A DNA stretch of 64,000 nt from Telopea speciosissima (lineage: Eukaryota; Streptophyta; Magnoliopsida; Proteales; Proteaceae), in contig NC_057925.1 in the NCBI RefSeq assembly GCF_018873765.1, forward strand, positions 10,613,568-10,677,567. The letters are read 5' to 3'. Positions 43,433 through 55,767 of the stretch are shown piece by piece (position 1 is the first letter of the stretch; every line of letters starts with the position of its first letter). The notes beneath the pieces are model-generated. The model did no database searches. It was not told the DNA's origin and worked only from the letters and a program-made list of their open reading frames with translations. Position numbers and translations under genes: made by a program.

Positions 43433-43960
43433 TTTTTTTTTTGGAATGAAGGGAGCTTTGTATTAGATTTATCTCCAGACATGAGGTTACAAATCTCGAA
43501 AAATAGTCAGCACATTGGTTGAGCTCTCTAACATGGTGGCCAAAAGTGCAATTACGAAATTGCTCACGCAGATCACGAATATCCTCAATCAAACTAAGGC
43601 AATACCACGGCAGCTTGAATACTCCGGTGATAGACTGGGGAGTCTGAACGGACTTGAACTTGGTCAATGCCCAGGGTCACAGCCTTCTCTAAGGCGCTCT
43701 TGATTGCCCTCAGTTCCAACCTCAGAATATTATCATCTCGATCCCCTCCCGCTGTAGTGAACATCACGCCCCCAGAAGCATCCCGACCCAAAGCACCATA
43801 GCCACCCAGTTCTCCCCGCACTGACCCATCGCAGTTAACCGCCACCCACCCTGTTGGTGGGAAGGGCCAAACCAGTGGGGTAGGTGGGGTCGCAGTGAGT
43901 GAAAGCCACCTCGATTCTTCATCGTTGGAAGAAGTCCCTAGAAGCACCACTGTCTGTTAC
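43433..43960 (-). mobile_element. LINE 3' fragment with RNase H domain
   Basis: On the minus strand the fragment reads GWVAVNCDGSVRGELGGYGA, then LRLELRAIKSALEKAV and VQVRSDS. This is the D-E-D core of an RVT_3-type RNase H. A frameshift near 43600 leads to FGHHVRELNQCADYFSRFV, the C-terminal part. Poly(T) at 43433-43443 is the poly(A) tail. No target duplication was resolved. Confidence 0.75.
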
Positions 43961-45117
43961 CGTGCCGGCTGAATCAGTAAAACGAAGTCTTGTACTCAAT
44001 GACTTCTTATCAGTTTCATTAGGTCCGGTTTTCGGTTGGTTCAGTGCGGTCTGATTTTCACCCGGTAACACCATACCCTAGTCCAAAGCCAATCCGATAA
44101 GGATCGTTTCGGTTCGGTCCAAGTATTTTCGATCGTTTCGATCCGTCTTAACAGTTCGGGCTAAGTTTTGATCTATGGGATGAAAACTTCCAACAACTTC
44201 ATTGTGCCCCTCACATCATCCACTAAAGTGTCAATCTAGATGGAGGGTTTGGATTGGAAACTAACTAGATTAATTTGAAATTTTCAAAGTTCCAGATCAA
44301 GGAACTAGGGTTCAGAAGTTTTTTTTTTTTTAGTAGAGGTATCACACAAACCACACATCAATCCCAAAAGGTTAACCGACTTTTAGGACCATGAAATGAC
44401 GGACATACACAACAGACACCACAATCACATACCTGATGTGGGACTAAACCTACACACCCAGCATACAAAAAGCAACATGTTATTTTTATTATGATATCAC
44501 ACAAACCACACACCAATCCCAAAAGGTTAACCAAGTTTCAGGACCGTGGAATGGTTCAGAAGTTAGATAAGGAATTTTAGCAGTTCTCTGAACATCCTAG
44601 GAGGCATCCTATGTTGCCTTTTTCTGATGTCATCAAAGCTTCTTGGTTTTCAGTTTGGAATTCCAAGCAAACCTGTCACCACAACTTTTCCAACTGATTA
44701 GTAAAGCCAGTGAGCAAACATATTTTGTAGTCTAACATCTAAACATGTCTCAGAAACCTGGTGACACAACAATGATAATAAATTGCAAAGGAAATAAAAA
44801 TTGCAGTCAATGTTAACTGGACATTTAGAAGTTGTGTTCAGCAGTATAGTTATAAAATACTGTTGGACCTAAGCTGTATACTTTCTGTACACAGGTTACT
44901 TAATAAGCTTGCAATTAGGAGCACAACTCAATTGCATGTGGAAATGAAAATATTCACAACAAAAGGTAACACAGTTCTGCCAATTTGGGCTTTATTACCA
45001 ATAAAGGAACAGAGTCTTCTGCTTACTTGTTTAATAGATAAGGCTAAAAATCAATGTGATTATAGAACGAGTTGTATGAAATTAGAAACATCTAAGTTTT
45101 GATGGTATTTTATCATA
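43961..45117. other. Intergenic spacer, no gene recognised
   Basis: GGTTCGGT-type degenerate sequence lies at 44010-44160. A pair of direct repeats (ATCACACAAACCACACA, CCCAAAAGGTTAACC) lies at 44340-44375 and 44495-44530. The motif GATGTGGGACTAAA at 44439 also occurs near 39166. Confidence 0.5.
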
Positions 45118-45286
45118 GGGAAGCAGTTTTCTATGCGGGAGTGTGGCCTACACCAACACTCCTATGAGTCTATCTCTCTCCTCCTTAAAACAAGGTGGCA
45201 GAGGTATCTTTTCACATCGGGAGGAGAGAGATAGACTCATGGGAGTGTTGGCGTAGGCCACACTCCCGGACAGAGATCTTTTTCCC
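45118..45286. mobile_element. 169-bp MITE with long inverted arms
   Basis: Left GGGAAGCAGTTTTCTATGCG and right complement GGGAAAAAGATCTCTGTCCG, then GGAGTGTGGCCTACRCCAAC on both arms. Arms of more than 60 bp surround a short loop. TCATA on each side (45113-45117, 45287-45291) is a possible 5-bp target duplication. An interrupted relative lies at 20318-20742. Confidence 0.75.
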
Positions 45287-46083
45287 TCATAATACTCGGC
45301 CTTTTATGAAGTAACATTTACTGTACACTATAAGGAGAAAAAGCCCCATTACAACTCACAAACTTCAGCAAAACATGCAGGTAGGATGATCAAAAGATTT
45401 CATGCTTTATAGGCAGCAGAAGACTTACAATTAGATCCTCCCCTCTTGCTGTTCAGTTTGAGATGCAGATGAGACCAAGGTCTCTAGTATGTCCATTGCT
45501 TCTGGAATCAGGTTCTCTGAATGTCCCTTAGCAGTGGCCATGTTTTGGGCCACATGACCATTTGGATTTGCCACCTATTATGGTTTTAAAATTGAGACCA
45601 TTTAATTGAACAGTTCTAATCGAATCGGATCGTTTAACACCCTTACCTCATCGGTCTTGTTCTGGACATTAGCCTTGGGTTTGATCATGGACACATAAAA
45701 TCCAACAAAAGAAACGTCCCTCTCTTTCCAAAGGGACGTTCTTGATAAGATCATATTGGATTCTTGATATCTAATTCATGACATATGTAACAAAGTAAGA
45801 AAGTGGAGCCAGAGAATATATTACTGCAACAAAGATCTTAAAAATTGAGATTAGGGACCATATCACACTTAATTTTTCAATTACGATGCAAATTTGATTC
45901 TAATTACAGTAAATCCAACATGATCTTGGCCAATCCTGCCAGGATTCTTACATTGTTCAGTATAAAAGATTGTGCTTTCTAGCTTTTACAACTTGTACAC
46001 ACATATATCATCACAAGTTTCTGATACAGTTTCTACACTTATGGAGTTAATTGGCGCCGTGGTAATGTATTGATACCTCAAAC
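45287..46083. other. 3' flank of the P450 gene
   Basis: AT-rich, with no gene recognised; it holds the 3' UTR of the P450 gene. A polyadenylation signal could not be fixed. Confidence 0.45.
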
Positions 46084-46102
46084 CTAGTGATTAGGTTTGA
46101 GG
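46076..46102. repeat. Perfect 11-bp inverted repeat across the P450 stop codon
   Basis: The arms CCTCAAACCTA (46076-46086) and TAGGTTTGAGG (46092-46102) surround a 5-base loop. The stop codon lies at the loop and the last codons (RLKPNH) in one arm. Confidence 0.85.
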
Positions 46103-49100
46103 CGAACTGGAAGTCCTTTTGCTGGCTCCGGAATTGGATTGAAAATCATCTTCTCATCAGGGATAATTTTCTCCCATTTGAACATATTAACCACATGGTG
46201 CATAAAAACAAGTATCTCCAATCGAGCGTACTCTTTGCCGGGGCACATTCGAGGTCCACCTCCAAAAGGAACATATGTATAAGGAGCAGGTCCAATTCCT
46301 TCAAACCTTGAAGGATCAAACTGTTCAGGATCTGGGAAATATTTGGGGTTCTTGTGTGTTGAACTCCCACTCCAATATATCTGCAAACATGTAATTGGGT
46401 AATTAATTTTAACTCATTGGTATGATACTAACTTTGAGTTAATAGTTACAATATATACCTTCCATCCCTTTGGAATGGAGAATCCTGCATAGGTGAAGTC
46501 AATTAAAGCCTCTCTAAAAGCTCCCTGAAGGGGTGGGACAAGTCTCATTACTTCACATGCTACATTCCATGAGTACTTCATCTTTTTAATATCTTCCCAA
46601 TTTAGCAATTCTCCAGGTTCTTTTGATGCAGCAATCTCTCTTTGCTCTGTTATCAAAGTATAAAGGAGAAAGGGTTATATGGTGACAAACAGGCCCTGAT
46701 CCTCTACTGCCGAGCTGCCCAGCAAGACCCTACTGCCAAGACACAGCAAGGCGATAAATTACCGCCTTACCCCTGCCAGAACGCCTTGCCCGAGTGGGGG
46801 TAAGGTGGTCTTTGCGTGTGGTCCTATATCTACGCAGCACAGGCAGGATGGGCAGCTGTGCCATAGACGATCTGCATCCGGTATTGGATGGGGGAAAATG
46901 ATCACATTTGGATCTGAAATTTGATGTATAGTCTATTCAGACCATCATATCCTAGATATCCTTAGGTTAAACCATCAATCTGAACCAAACCAAATAAATT
47001 ATATTCCTTTTTAATGTATTAATGAATGTGACTGATAAGTTCTTTTCTTTTCTAATGTTTGGAAAAGATTTTGTGGAGTATGGCCTTAACAAACATGGAT
47101 TTTTTTTCTTTTGTCGGTGATGATATAAAGTTTGTCCAAATAAATCAATTAAAAACATGACCAAAACCGAATAGTGTACCGATTATAAAACCATATAAAA
47201 ATTGAACCAAAATCAAACCATGCCAGTTCGGTTATGATTTGTAAAAGAGCCCCTATTCGATTTTGTTTTCCACATGTTGTATTTTGAACTGAACCAACCC
47301 AAAATCAAATTAAAATATTAAAACCGAATTAATCGACACCGATTTGTATGCAGGGGGTCCACATGCCAAGAAAGAGATTAATTAGTAAGTTCAGGAACGA
47401 CAATAAAACAGGTATGATTATGTATGGCAATTAAACAGGTTATACGAGAATAATACTTTTCAAAAATTCGATATAATAAAATGCGTATGGCAATAATACG
47501 GTACCTGTTTAATATGGTCAGCTTGTAAGAGAAAATATGAGTACATATTCACTATGTAAGAGATATGCACCACTTAATAAACAATACAATAGCATGTAGA
47601 CAATATTTTTTATCAAAAAAAAAAAAAAAAAAGCACACAACTGAAATAAAGACAATAAATTATCCCTTATTTCAATTCAAAATGCATCATGCAAAACATA
47701 ATATCTTCCAACTTCCTCACATTTCAGCCTTGGATGTAGACACGTTGGTCGCTAGTGAACATAAATAGGAATGGAGACGGAGGAGAAGAAGAAGAAGGGG
47801 AACAGCTGCAATAGATTTTGTGTTTTGCGAGTTGAGATCGAGAAGAGGCCCAAAGGAAAGGGATTGGGGTTTTTGTTTTGATTTTTTTTTTTCATGTAAC
47901 AAACTTATTTAAAATGTATAATATGATTAACCATGTAAAATTAAAGGAAAGTCTTCAGATTAAATCTAATTAAGGGCATAGGAGCTAAATGTGTCAAAAC
48001 CAAACCAAACCGTTTATCGAAACGGACCGAACCATTTAAATCGAAATTGGTAGACTGTTTAGTTAAATGATGGGGTTATGGTTTTAGAAATGATACGATT
48101 TATTTAATCGGTTCGGTTCGATTTTGACTGATTAATCCAATGGTTTCAAATCATGTAATCCAATTAAAACCGATTATAATCAAACCGTCTAACTGTTTAA
48201 AAACTTAACTTCTTTTTTTTTTTTTGATAAACTAAAAGTCAAAACCTAGCAAGTAGCTACTGCTATGCAGTCACGTTTCTTCATTAATGATATCCTTTTT
48301 TTCAAAAAAAAACTAATAACTTAGTAATAATAAGTAATAACTAGTATTAGTAAATAGAGTATAAATGTGTATGGAACCGTCTAATTGAAACCGTGTCAAA
48401 CTGCAAAGAACTATTTAATCGAAACCGTTTACCAAACAGTCTAGATTTTGATTATGAGACCGTTTAGTTAAATGGTCCGATTACGTTTTCTACCCTCGAG
48501 CAGTCAAAACCAAATCAAACCGAACCGTTTAACACCCTTAATAGGACCTCTAATTTATTTCTAATTCAAAGATGAATAGAACTTACCTTTCAACACCTCA
48601 TCATAGACTTTTGGTAGCTCTGCAAGATATTTCATGGTGGAGGTTATGACAGAACTTGTAGTGTCATGACCACCAATTAGTAACCCAAGAATTTTATCTG
48701 CAATATCCATCTCTTTCATGAACTGCCCACTCTCATTGGTCATTGTAAGCATATGTGACAATATATCTTGTGTTGGTGAAATCATATTCTCCAACAAATC
48801 CTTCTTTCTCTTCTTGATTATCTTTAACAACGCTTCTCGTATAATTTCTGCTGCTTTGATCCCACTATTAAAGGGTGTCCCAGGGAAATTAATAGCCATA
48901 GATATGATCCCAGTCGCTAAGACATGAAAATATTTGGCAAATGTTGCGACATGATCAGGATCTTCAATGCTTATGAACAATCTACAAGCCAATGAAAAGG
49001 TATAACTCTTAACCAGAGGATACACCATGACCACTTCTTTATTAGTCCAATTAGTTTCCAAATGTCTCCTGGTAGTCAAATCCATAATTCCAAGATACTG

Positions 49101-49538
49101 TTGTAGCGCCTCGGGCTTTAAAAAACCCGGGAGCAGCTTACGCAGTTTCTTGGATTCCTCAATAGTAGAGGTTTGGAGAGCAGAGGGGAAGATCTTCTCA
49201 ACTGAGCGTGGCCACCAAGAAGCGACAAGCTTGTTCTCATTGGAGAAGAGAAACTTATTCCCAATAGGACCACAAAAGGCTATGAAGTATTCCCCTAGCA
49301 ATGAAGTCTTAAAGATTTCAGTCGAGTACTTGTTCATCCTATCAGTGATGAATTTCTCCGGCGACCCTTTCCGTCCCATTGAGAAGAATTCAACACTTTC
49401 ACCAATGACAGGCCATCCTAATCTTCCCGGAGGCAGGTGAGCACCATTGATACGCTTGTATTTTAAGGTGAAGAAGTGAACTGAGAATGCGAGGAAGAGA
49501 ATTGTTAGGAGGAGCAGGGAGAGAAACAAGAGCTCCAT
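46084..49538 (-). CDS. Cytochrome P450, CYP716 family, three exons
   Basis: Haem mono-oxygenase of the ER membrane, most like the CYP716 family, whose characterised plant members mostly oxidise triterpene scaffolds (for example C-28 of beta-amyrin). Exon 1 is 49538-48587, intron 1 48586-46647 (1,940 bp), exon 2 46646-46459, intron 2 46458-46381 (78 bp) and exon 3 46380-46084. All junctions are GT-AG and in phase. The predicted 478 aa is normal for the family. The start [18 protein letters not shown] opens a membrane anchor, followed by the hinge [14 protein letters not shown]. The I-helix motif is [12 protein letters not shown], the K-helix EVMR, the PERF-type region FDPSRFEG, and the haem loop [14 protein letters not shown] with the cysteine ligand. 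No lesion was seen. The family call is secure; the substrate is inferred only, and no other pathway gene is in the window. Confidence 0.93.
46692..46880. mobile_element. 189-bp-family MITE in P450 intron 1
   Basis: Left end GGCCCTGATCCTCTACTGCC, right complement GGATGCAGATCGTCTATGGC. The inner arms CCGCCTTACCCCTGCC and GGGGGTAAGGTGGTC match the element at 3319-3507. It is the same length as the unit 1 and unit 2 copies. The target duplication was not resolved. It lies about 45 bp beyond the exon 2 acceptor and does not touch the splice site. Confidence 0.78.
46890..48586 (-). other. Remainder of P450 intron 1
   Basis: AT-rich, with poly(A) near 47620-47633 and a GAAGAAGAAG run near 47784. 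Degenerate AACCGTTTAA/GGTTCGGTT sequence fills 47995-48540. There is no coding sequence. Confidence 0.6.
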
Positions 49539-50059
49539 ATTAGTAATCTTGGAATGGGAAGTCACAAGGTGTGACTTGTGAGTGGGTTATATTGGTTTCC
49601 TATCGTGACATACGATATTCATGATAAGCAACAAATCCAACTGAATGGTGTTTTTTTTTTTTTTGGGTAACAACATGTAGAATGGTTTGGTCCCTCGGGT
49701 TTCTGTTCCTTGGATTTAGGCCCATCCCTTTGTGTACTCATTTAGTTAGTTGTGACTTTTTTTTTTTTTGGTAGATAGTTGTGAAGTTGATGTGAATGAA
49801 ATAAATGATTTTAGGAAATTCTTGGTATGTTATCCCAAGAATATGGTCATTTCACTGCCCCATATGTAAGGATAGGTCAAAAGTGGCAAAAAATTGGTTG
49901 GAGGCTCTGGTTTGGACTCCAGCAAAGGGAAAGAGCGATTAGTATATGGATTCAGGCAGCACACACTGACGCTACACCCACAGATACACCGGCTCTAGGC
50001 CTTGGAGGGTACTCATCATCGTTACGGGAAACCTTCGAGGGAAGGACACAATGAGGTGT
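49539..50059. other. P450 5' flank
   Basis: Promoter side of the minus-strand P450 gene. AAACCAATATAACC on the minus strand (about 49598-49585) holds a CCAAT word and a weak TATA-like sequence, about 50 bp from the ATG. This placement is only a suggestion. Poly(T) runs lie at 49650-49662 and 49759-49770. Confidence 0.35.
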
Positions 50060-52157
50060 CTACAGTCATCTCAATTCATTCTCTTATATTAAACCTTTTC
50101 TAAAATCAGAATTCTCTACCAATTGCCCGGTTTGGTTGAAGGAATCAAGTGGAACTCATCCTTGCTTCCAAGTCCTAAGTAATCTCTCTAACCTGATCAA
50201 AATTTTGTTTCCTTAATTCCTTCTCGAATCCAAAACCCTAGTGCTTAGCCCAATTCTGAAACAAGAACTCAATTGCCTAACTTATATGCATGTCAATTAA
50301 CCTTAAATTGTGAAATTAAACCCAATCTACTTAATACATACTTAATTCGAGCCTAACATTATTTTAACAAAATTACTAACCATGCTTCACTGTTATGCTT
50401 GAATTGGAGCATTGGTAACCAATTCCAGCCATGCATGGCTGAATCCATGAACTTGGGACACAAAACCCATGCATGCCCCCATTCCCCAAATCAAAACATC
50501 AGATTATCCCTTTCCCTTAGCCAAATTAAGCTACATGGACCCAATTCTATGTGTGGCCACCGTTCTGATAAGCAATTGGTTAAAATCTAGTCAACTCCTC
50601 CCCCCCGAACCCCTGTTTCGATCTTGATTTTGTTTGCTGCAAAATCTCTGGTTGACTAATCCCATCCACTTGAGAATGACCATCTCAGGAAAATTATGAG
50701 CCTAAATACTATATCACTCTGGTCAATGTCATTGGTCAACCACTCCCATCGACCAGAGTTGTTGTCAAGTCTGATTTTGATTCTGAACCTAACCTAACCC
50801 TAATACTATCCTTGGGCCCCACCTACACTTAGACACTTTTTAATACATGTGTATGGTCTATTAATCTTAGGATAGAATCGTTTGATCGTTGAGACCTATT
50901 GGCAACTGACTCGAGAACCAATTCAACTTCGCGATCCCAAATACAACAAGGTGGGTGGGGATAGACAATTAATTTCTTTTTTTGGGAATGTTTATTTCAT
51001 TTAGTTATTTTGTTAGGTGTCATGCATATGTATGAGATTCATTCTTATATATTATTTGAAACTGTTCCATTGATTTATTCTTGTTTATGGCATATGAATT
51101 ATGGAACTATGGATGGTTATTGATGTGATGGTATGGTGTGTTGGAATGTGAATCATTGCTATGCTAGTCTAGATGTCGTAGTCGGCTTGGAAACGAAGAG
51201 TATGGTGTGTCGTACGTAGTATGGGATGCGGGAGCACTGTACACATCGTACTATACCATTTAATATGTAAAATGTTAAGAATGTCAAACCCTGGTGCTAC
51301 AACCCTTACCAACATGTGTACAGGTGTTGGGTGATCATAGCTCCCTGATGTCTGAGGAGTTGGTTGTTACCCAGGATAGGGTAGGCTATGATTATCGGGG
51401 TTTGCCAATGGGTGGTATGTGAGACCATGACCTGTAAGGGCTCCCAGGGTAATGGCTACGGACTCGGTGCGATAAGGTGCAGAAGAAGCCGTGAATGTTT
51501 CCCCAGTTGTTACCGTAGCATAAACTTAGAGACTTAGACATTGTTGTTTGGTGGAATTAAGATTAAAACTGAATCCCATGCATATAGGATCTTGTGTTTG
51601 CGAATGCTTGTATGGTTTATCTTCATTCACTAGGCTCCATGGAACTCATCCCTGTGGAATTCCTTTTTTTTAGATGATCTTGCAGGTAGATTTTATGGTG
51701 GCTGAGAGGATTACTTCGAGGAGGAGGTTGATGGTAATTGTGAGCATGTTGGTTTGGACCCAAAGGGGTGTGATCCCTATCACGCGAGTGATTAGGATAT
51801 CCCTGGAAGACAGGGTTTGATGACGAGAACCTCTCTTCTTGTTTCATTTTGATGTTTTCCTTACATTCTTTTGATAACTGAAGATCCATTGTAAATACTA
51901 GTTAGGGTTACATGTTCGCCTTTGGGGCTGTTCATATGATGTAACTGAATGTGGGAAATGGGAAAAACAATGTAACTAGGATCTTTGTGTAAATACTAAC
52001 TTTTAGCGTACTCTGATCTATGAAATATTTCGTTATCTTGTTCTTTGGAAATGCTTGTGAGTTGTATTTACTGTATCCGGATCCTGGAGATATTTGAATA
52101 CAACGGGTATTCGGGTCAACTGGCGGATCCTCCCAGGGGTGATTTCGGGGTGTGACA
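50060..52157 (+). mobile_element. Probable Ty3/gypsy LTR, solo or truncated
   Basis: Non-coding 2.1 kb ending GATTTCGGGGTGTGACA, a typical end of plant gypsy LTRs. The interior wording (GGATAGGGTAGGCTATGATT, GGGTGGTATGTGAGACCATG) resembles such LTRs. The left end and target duplication were not found, so the start given is a guess. A minus-strand frame of 88 codons at 51623-51889 matches nothing I know. Confidence 0.4.
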
Positions 52158-52439
52158 TGTAAAGTCCCAAACCGTTGATATCAAACTTTAGATTGACTCA
52201 GATAAAACATACTGAGCCAAATGTAGCATCTTCTACAATGGTTATGGACCTTTTTGAAACAATGGCCAAATGTTGACTTGGAACAATAAATAATACTAGG
52301 TATTCTACATGCGGTTAATAAGCAATTTAATGTCAATTTAGGTGTATAACACATTTTTTTACATTGCTTAAACAATGGGAGTATTGAAAAGATCTCTAAT
52401 AACTAATAATACCACATTCAATAAGAGCGGGGGTATTAA

Positions 52440-52890
52440 AATACCTTAAAGGGGCCAAGGAGGACATGACAAAAGTGTTGATCATTTGGAATTTGTCAGC
52501 TACTCAATTAAAGTTACGGTTGAATGTAGATCCACCTTAGGATTTGTCTTCTATATGCTATTGAGGTAGTAATTTTGAAGAATCATTAAGCAACCTTAAT
52601 TGACTTTTTCAACTGTAGAAACAGAAGACATAACATATTATGAGGTTGTCTCTCATATATTTTAGTTGAGGCAGTACGTCATAGATAATGAGAAAATATC
52701 CCCTACTGGAAGGCCTATTTGGGGGGGTACTGTGACAATGTTGTGCCAGTGAATATAAGAAAAATCCTTTTTGGAATCAAGGAGTAGTAGTTTATCATAA
52801 TGGCACTTAAAGTACATTATTGTTGATCTCTTCACTTAAGGTATTGTATCTAGAGTGTTTCAATCGATCATATGGGTTGTGTGGGATTCT
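52440..52890 (+). pseudogene. Copia RNase H relic
   Basis: Strongly decayed. Readable pieces in order are LKGAKEDMTKVL, a CRSTLGFVFYM-like piece (usual form RKSTSGYVF), ETEDITYYEVV (from STTEAEYMA), YCDNVVPVN (from YCDN-x-x-A) and DLFT-x-GIVSRVFQ (from ADPFTK). The order is that of copia RNase H on the plus strand. Confidence 0.55.
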
Positions 52891-54194
52891 ATGAATATTT
52901 AAGTGCAATAAATCAAATTTAAACTGTTGAAAATGTATACATATATGGTTCATAAGATTATTCTTATGATTAATAATTAACAGTTAACGATTCTAATTAA
53001 GAAAATCTTTGTCATACTTTCTTTTGTCATTACTCCTGTATTTATGCATGTCTTAAGTTATGTAATGACAAATGCCCATTAGTTACAGGCCAATTTTGTT
53101 GGACCTCGAGTTGACCATTGGGTTAATTCATAAAGGCACATCTACCACATTAAAGTTTGACTTGAGAATGACTATTCATCGTGATACATGGAAGGAAATG
53201 CTATGATTCGTGGATTGAAGATATCATTTCAAACATGTTTATACTTCTTAGGTTATAATTCAGCATGGTCATGCATCAATTGAACTCAAACCATATATGT
53301 GGCATGTGACAACATAGGCCAAGTGAAAAAATGTAAGCCGATGTAGTCTATGCCACGTCAGCATAAGGAGCTATTATTGTGCGTAACAAAGTTGTTTTAC
53401 CCTCCTCTCCCATTTCAATAATGGAGATATGAACAAATTCTACCTCTCTCCAATAACCAACTTGATGGGAGGCCATTATTTTTGTGGAGAGATAAAAGGG
53501 GATTGGGGCCCCTAGTTTCACTAAGGCAATTTCTAAACATTAGGAACTCTATGCATCTGAGTGAGTGTAGTGAGAGAATTAAGGAGAACTTAGAAGACCA
53601 CCAAGCATTGTCGTCTTCGTCGGTTCATCATCGCTCACCGCCCATCGGAGAACATAAAGCATCACAAACAATCGAACAGAGATGGTGGATTTCGATCTGA
53701 ATGGTGGAGGTAACTTCCACATACTCCACCACTTTTGATTTTAGTATTATAGTAGTGATTTATTGATGGTGGATGTCTATGGTGCTTACAATTGTAGCGT
53801 AATCTAGACGTCCCCTTCTATGTATCCCATTGATTCTATGTGAGGGTAAGATTTGAACATTCTTCTATTTGGAAAATCTGGGGATCCTTCTCTTTGTTTG
53901 CATGGGCACCAACTACAACGGCAACAATGACGGGTTGATGGGCCACGACCTTAAATAGGTTGTTGCATGATTGAAATCACTGCACACCAGCCTGCATTTA
54001 GGGCTCACGGAAGTCTAAACTGCACCATATTTCTCAGTTGTTCATGTTTCAATTCAGAGCTTAGAAAATGTGTCTTAGTTCCTCATGAAACTTAAAGCAA
54101 AACAAATCTATTAATAACTGCACTCAACAGGATATGGCTGGACTAGTCAATAAGATAAACAAATCCTCCATTTCTTCACTTCCATTAACAATGT
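52891..54194. other. Intergenic spacer, no gene recognised
   Basis: Possibly the 3' part of the decayed copia element. A 72-codon frame at 53482-53700 has no recognisable domain. Confidence 0.45.
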
Positions 54195-54370
54195 ATTTTC
54201 TTTAATTTGTTAGGTACTTGATCAATATATTAAAAGCTCTTATCATAAAAAAATATATATACATTAAAAGCTCCAGAGCTGATGGAACATATTAAATTAA
54301 GCCTTTTAATCTATCCCATACTAGGCAGTCCCAATCTAGCGTTAATACACTCTAAAGAGATCTTTGATGT
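54195..54370 (-). repeat. LTR fragment, inverted relative of 37080-37340
   Basis: On the minus strand it reads AGATTGGGACTGCCTAGTAT, then GGCTTAATTTAATATGTTCC, CATCAGCTCTGGAGCTTTTA and TATTGATCAAGTACCTAACA. It shares these words with the LTR end before the primer site at 37341. Confidence 0.6.
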
Positions 54371-55767
54371 TTAGTTCTCTTCAAAATATGGTCTTATTTG
54401 TCGTTGAAAAGCTGGGAGACTTAGGGTTTCAATGGTTATCCTAATAGCTAATGCATTTAGATGAGAAGGGCTTAGATTGGATTCAACAGATTCTATGGAC
54501 GTACCGAAACCTTAATGTGAAGTCTAATGACTTCAGCTGCCATACTCTCATCTTTGCGGATGCGAAGATCGTTTTCTTTAGAGGCTTTTCCAGTGCCAGT
54601 CCATCTCAACAACGTCGATCTTTTTTAGACCCTTAGCTCATCCTAGGGCACAAATGAGCTGAGAGAGCCCGATCATCTGCTCCCCTTCCCCCTTCTTCTG
54701 CAACACTCTGCAAATTCCTCTTCTGGCTGGGGAGGGGAAACAATATCCAAATCTTAAAAAAAAAAAAATTCAAAATGAATATCTATTGAATCAGATTTAG
54801 GAGATCTATAACTTATCAATTTTATTTTGTAAGTACAATACGTACCTACAATGAGGTTAATTCACTCTTATCCCTACAGTATATGATGGGAGGAAAATTA
54901 GTGTCAGTTGGTCAAAAAGACCATTTATATCCCTAGACTCGTGTGTATTGGGGGCAAATTGGGTAAGGTTACAGGCTCCATGTAACCAATCGTGGTTACA
55001 CCGAGCATTTCCCATGTATAATTCACATTCCATATTTTTAGCCAAAAACATACATATTCTTACATATAGTAACACTAAAATAGAGAGTAAAAATAATTGT
55101 AAGTTCTACGAAAAAAAAATGTAACTTATACAGGGAGTTTTACGTTATACCTACTCTTTTCTAGTCTAAAGTATAATTAGCAAAGGAGAGGGATGGGTAT
55201 GTTAGTTATATACCATATGCTAGCACTCTCTGTGTTTATCATGCTTGACGTCTTATCATAGACGTTGTTAATATTGGCAAGCTCCTAAAAACTTGTTGTC
55301 AAATCAAAAAGTTTTGTTTGTAATTTATGGAACCCATCGCTAATCAAAAAGAGTAAATTGTGTCGATCAACCTCCATGATGTAATGGGTTTACAATGACA
55401 GAGTTGTAATTTATTGGACTCCACACTTAAGAGAAAAGGAAGTGTGATGTAACTGTGTGGCATATGGATGGGACAACGTACTATGGGAATGGTAGTAGTC
55501 GAACTTGGAAATTAATAAAAAAAAAAGGGGAAATTAGAATTTGGGCAGAGAGAGGGGGCAATTATGGAAAAATAAAACTAGACTTAAAGTAAGGAAAATT
55601 TATGTCTATCACTCCTGGGGTTTTAGACAATTACATCTATAACCCTTAAAATTTTATTTATTTCATAAATTTCTCTTGTATTTTGAAAGATTCTTACAAA
55701 TGTACCCTTACCATTAGATGAAAACAGTTAAGTGATGATGTCATCACCCAAATATTAACTAAATAAC
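54371..55767. other. Spacer, no gene recognised
   Basis: A 61-codon frame at 54451-54636 is not recognised. 55590-55767 may be the outer end of a long-TIR element (TATCACTCC, GTTAAGTGATGATGTCATCA). Confidence 0.45.

Noticed and set aside
49539-49565. An upstream in-frame start would add nine residues to the P450
   Set aside because: The inner ATG at 49538 starts the hydrophobic anchor directly, as in related P450s, and gives the usual length. The longer form adds a polar leader that does not fit.
51623-51889. 88-codon minus-strand frame in the probable gypsy LTR
   Set aside because: It is rich in polar residues, with no similarity I recognise, and lies in non-coding LTR-like DNA.
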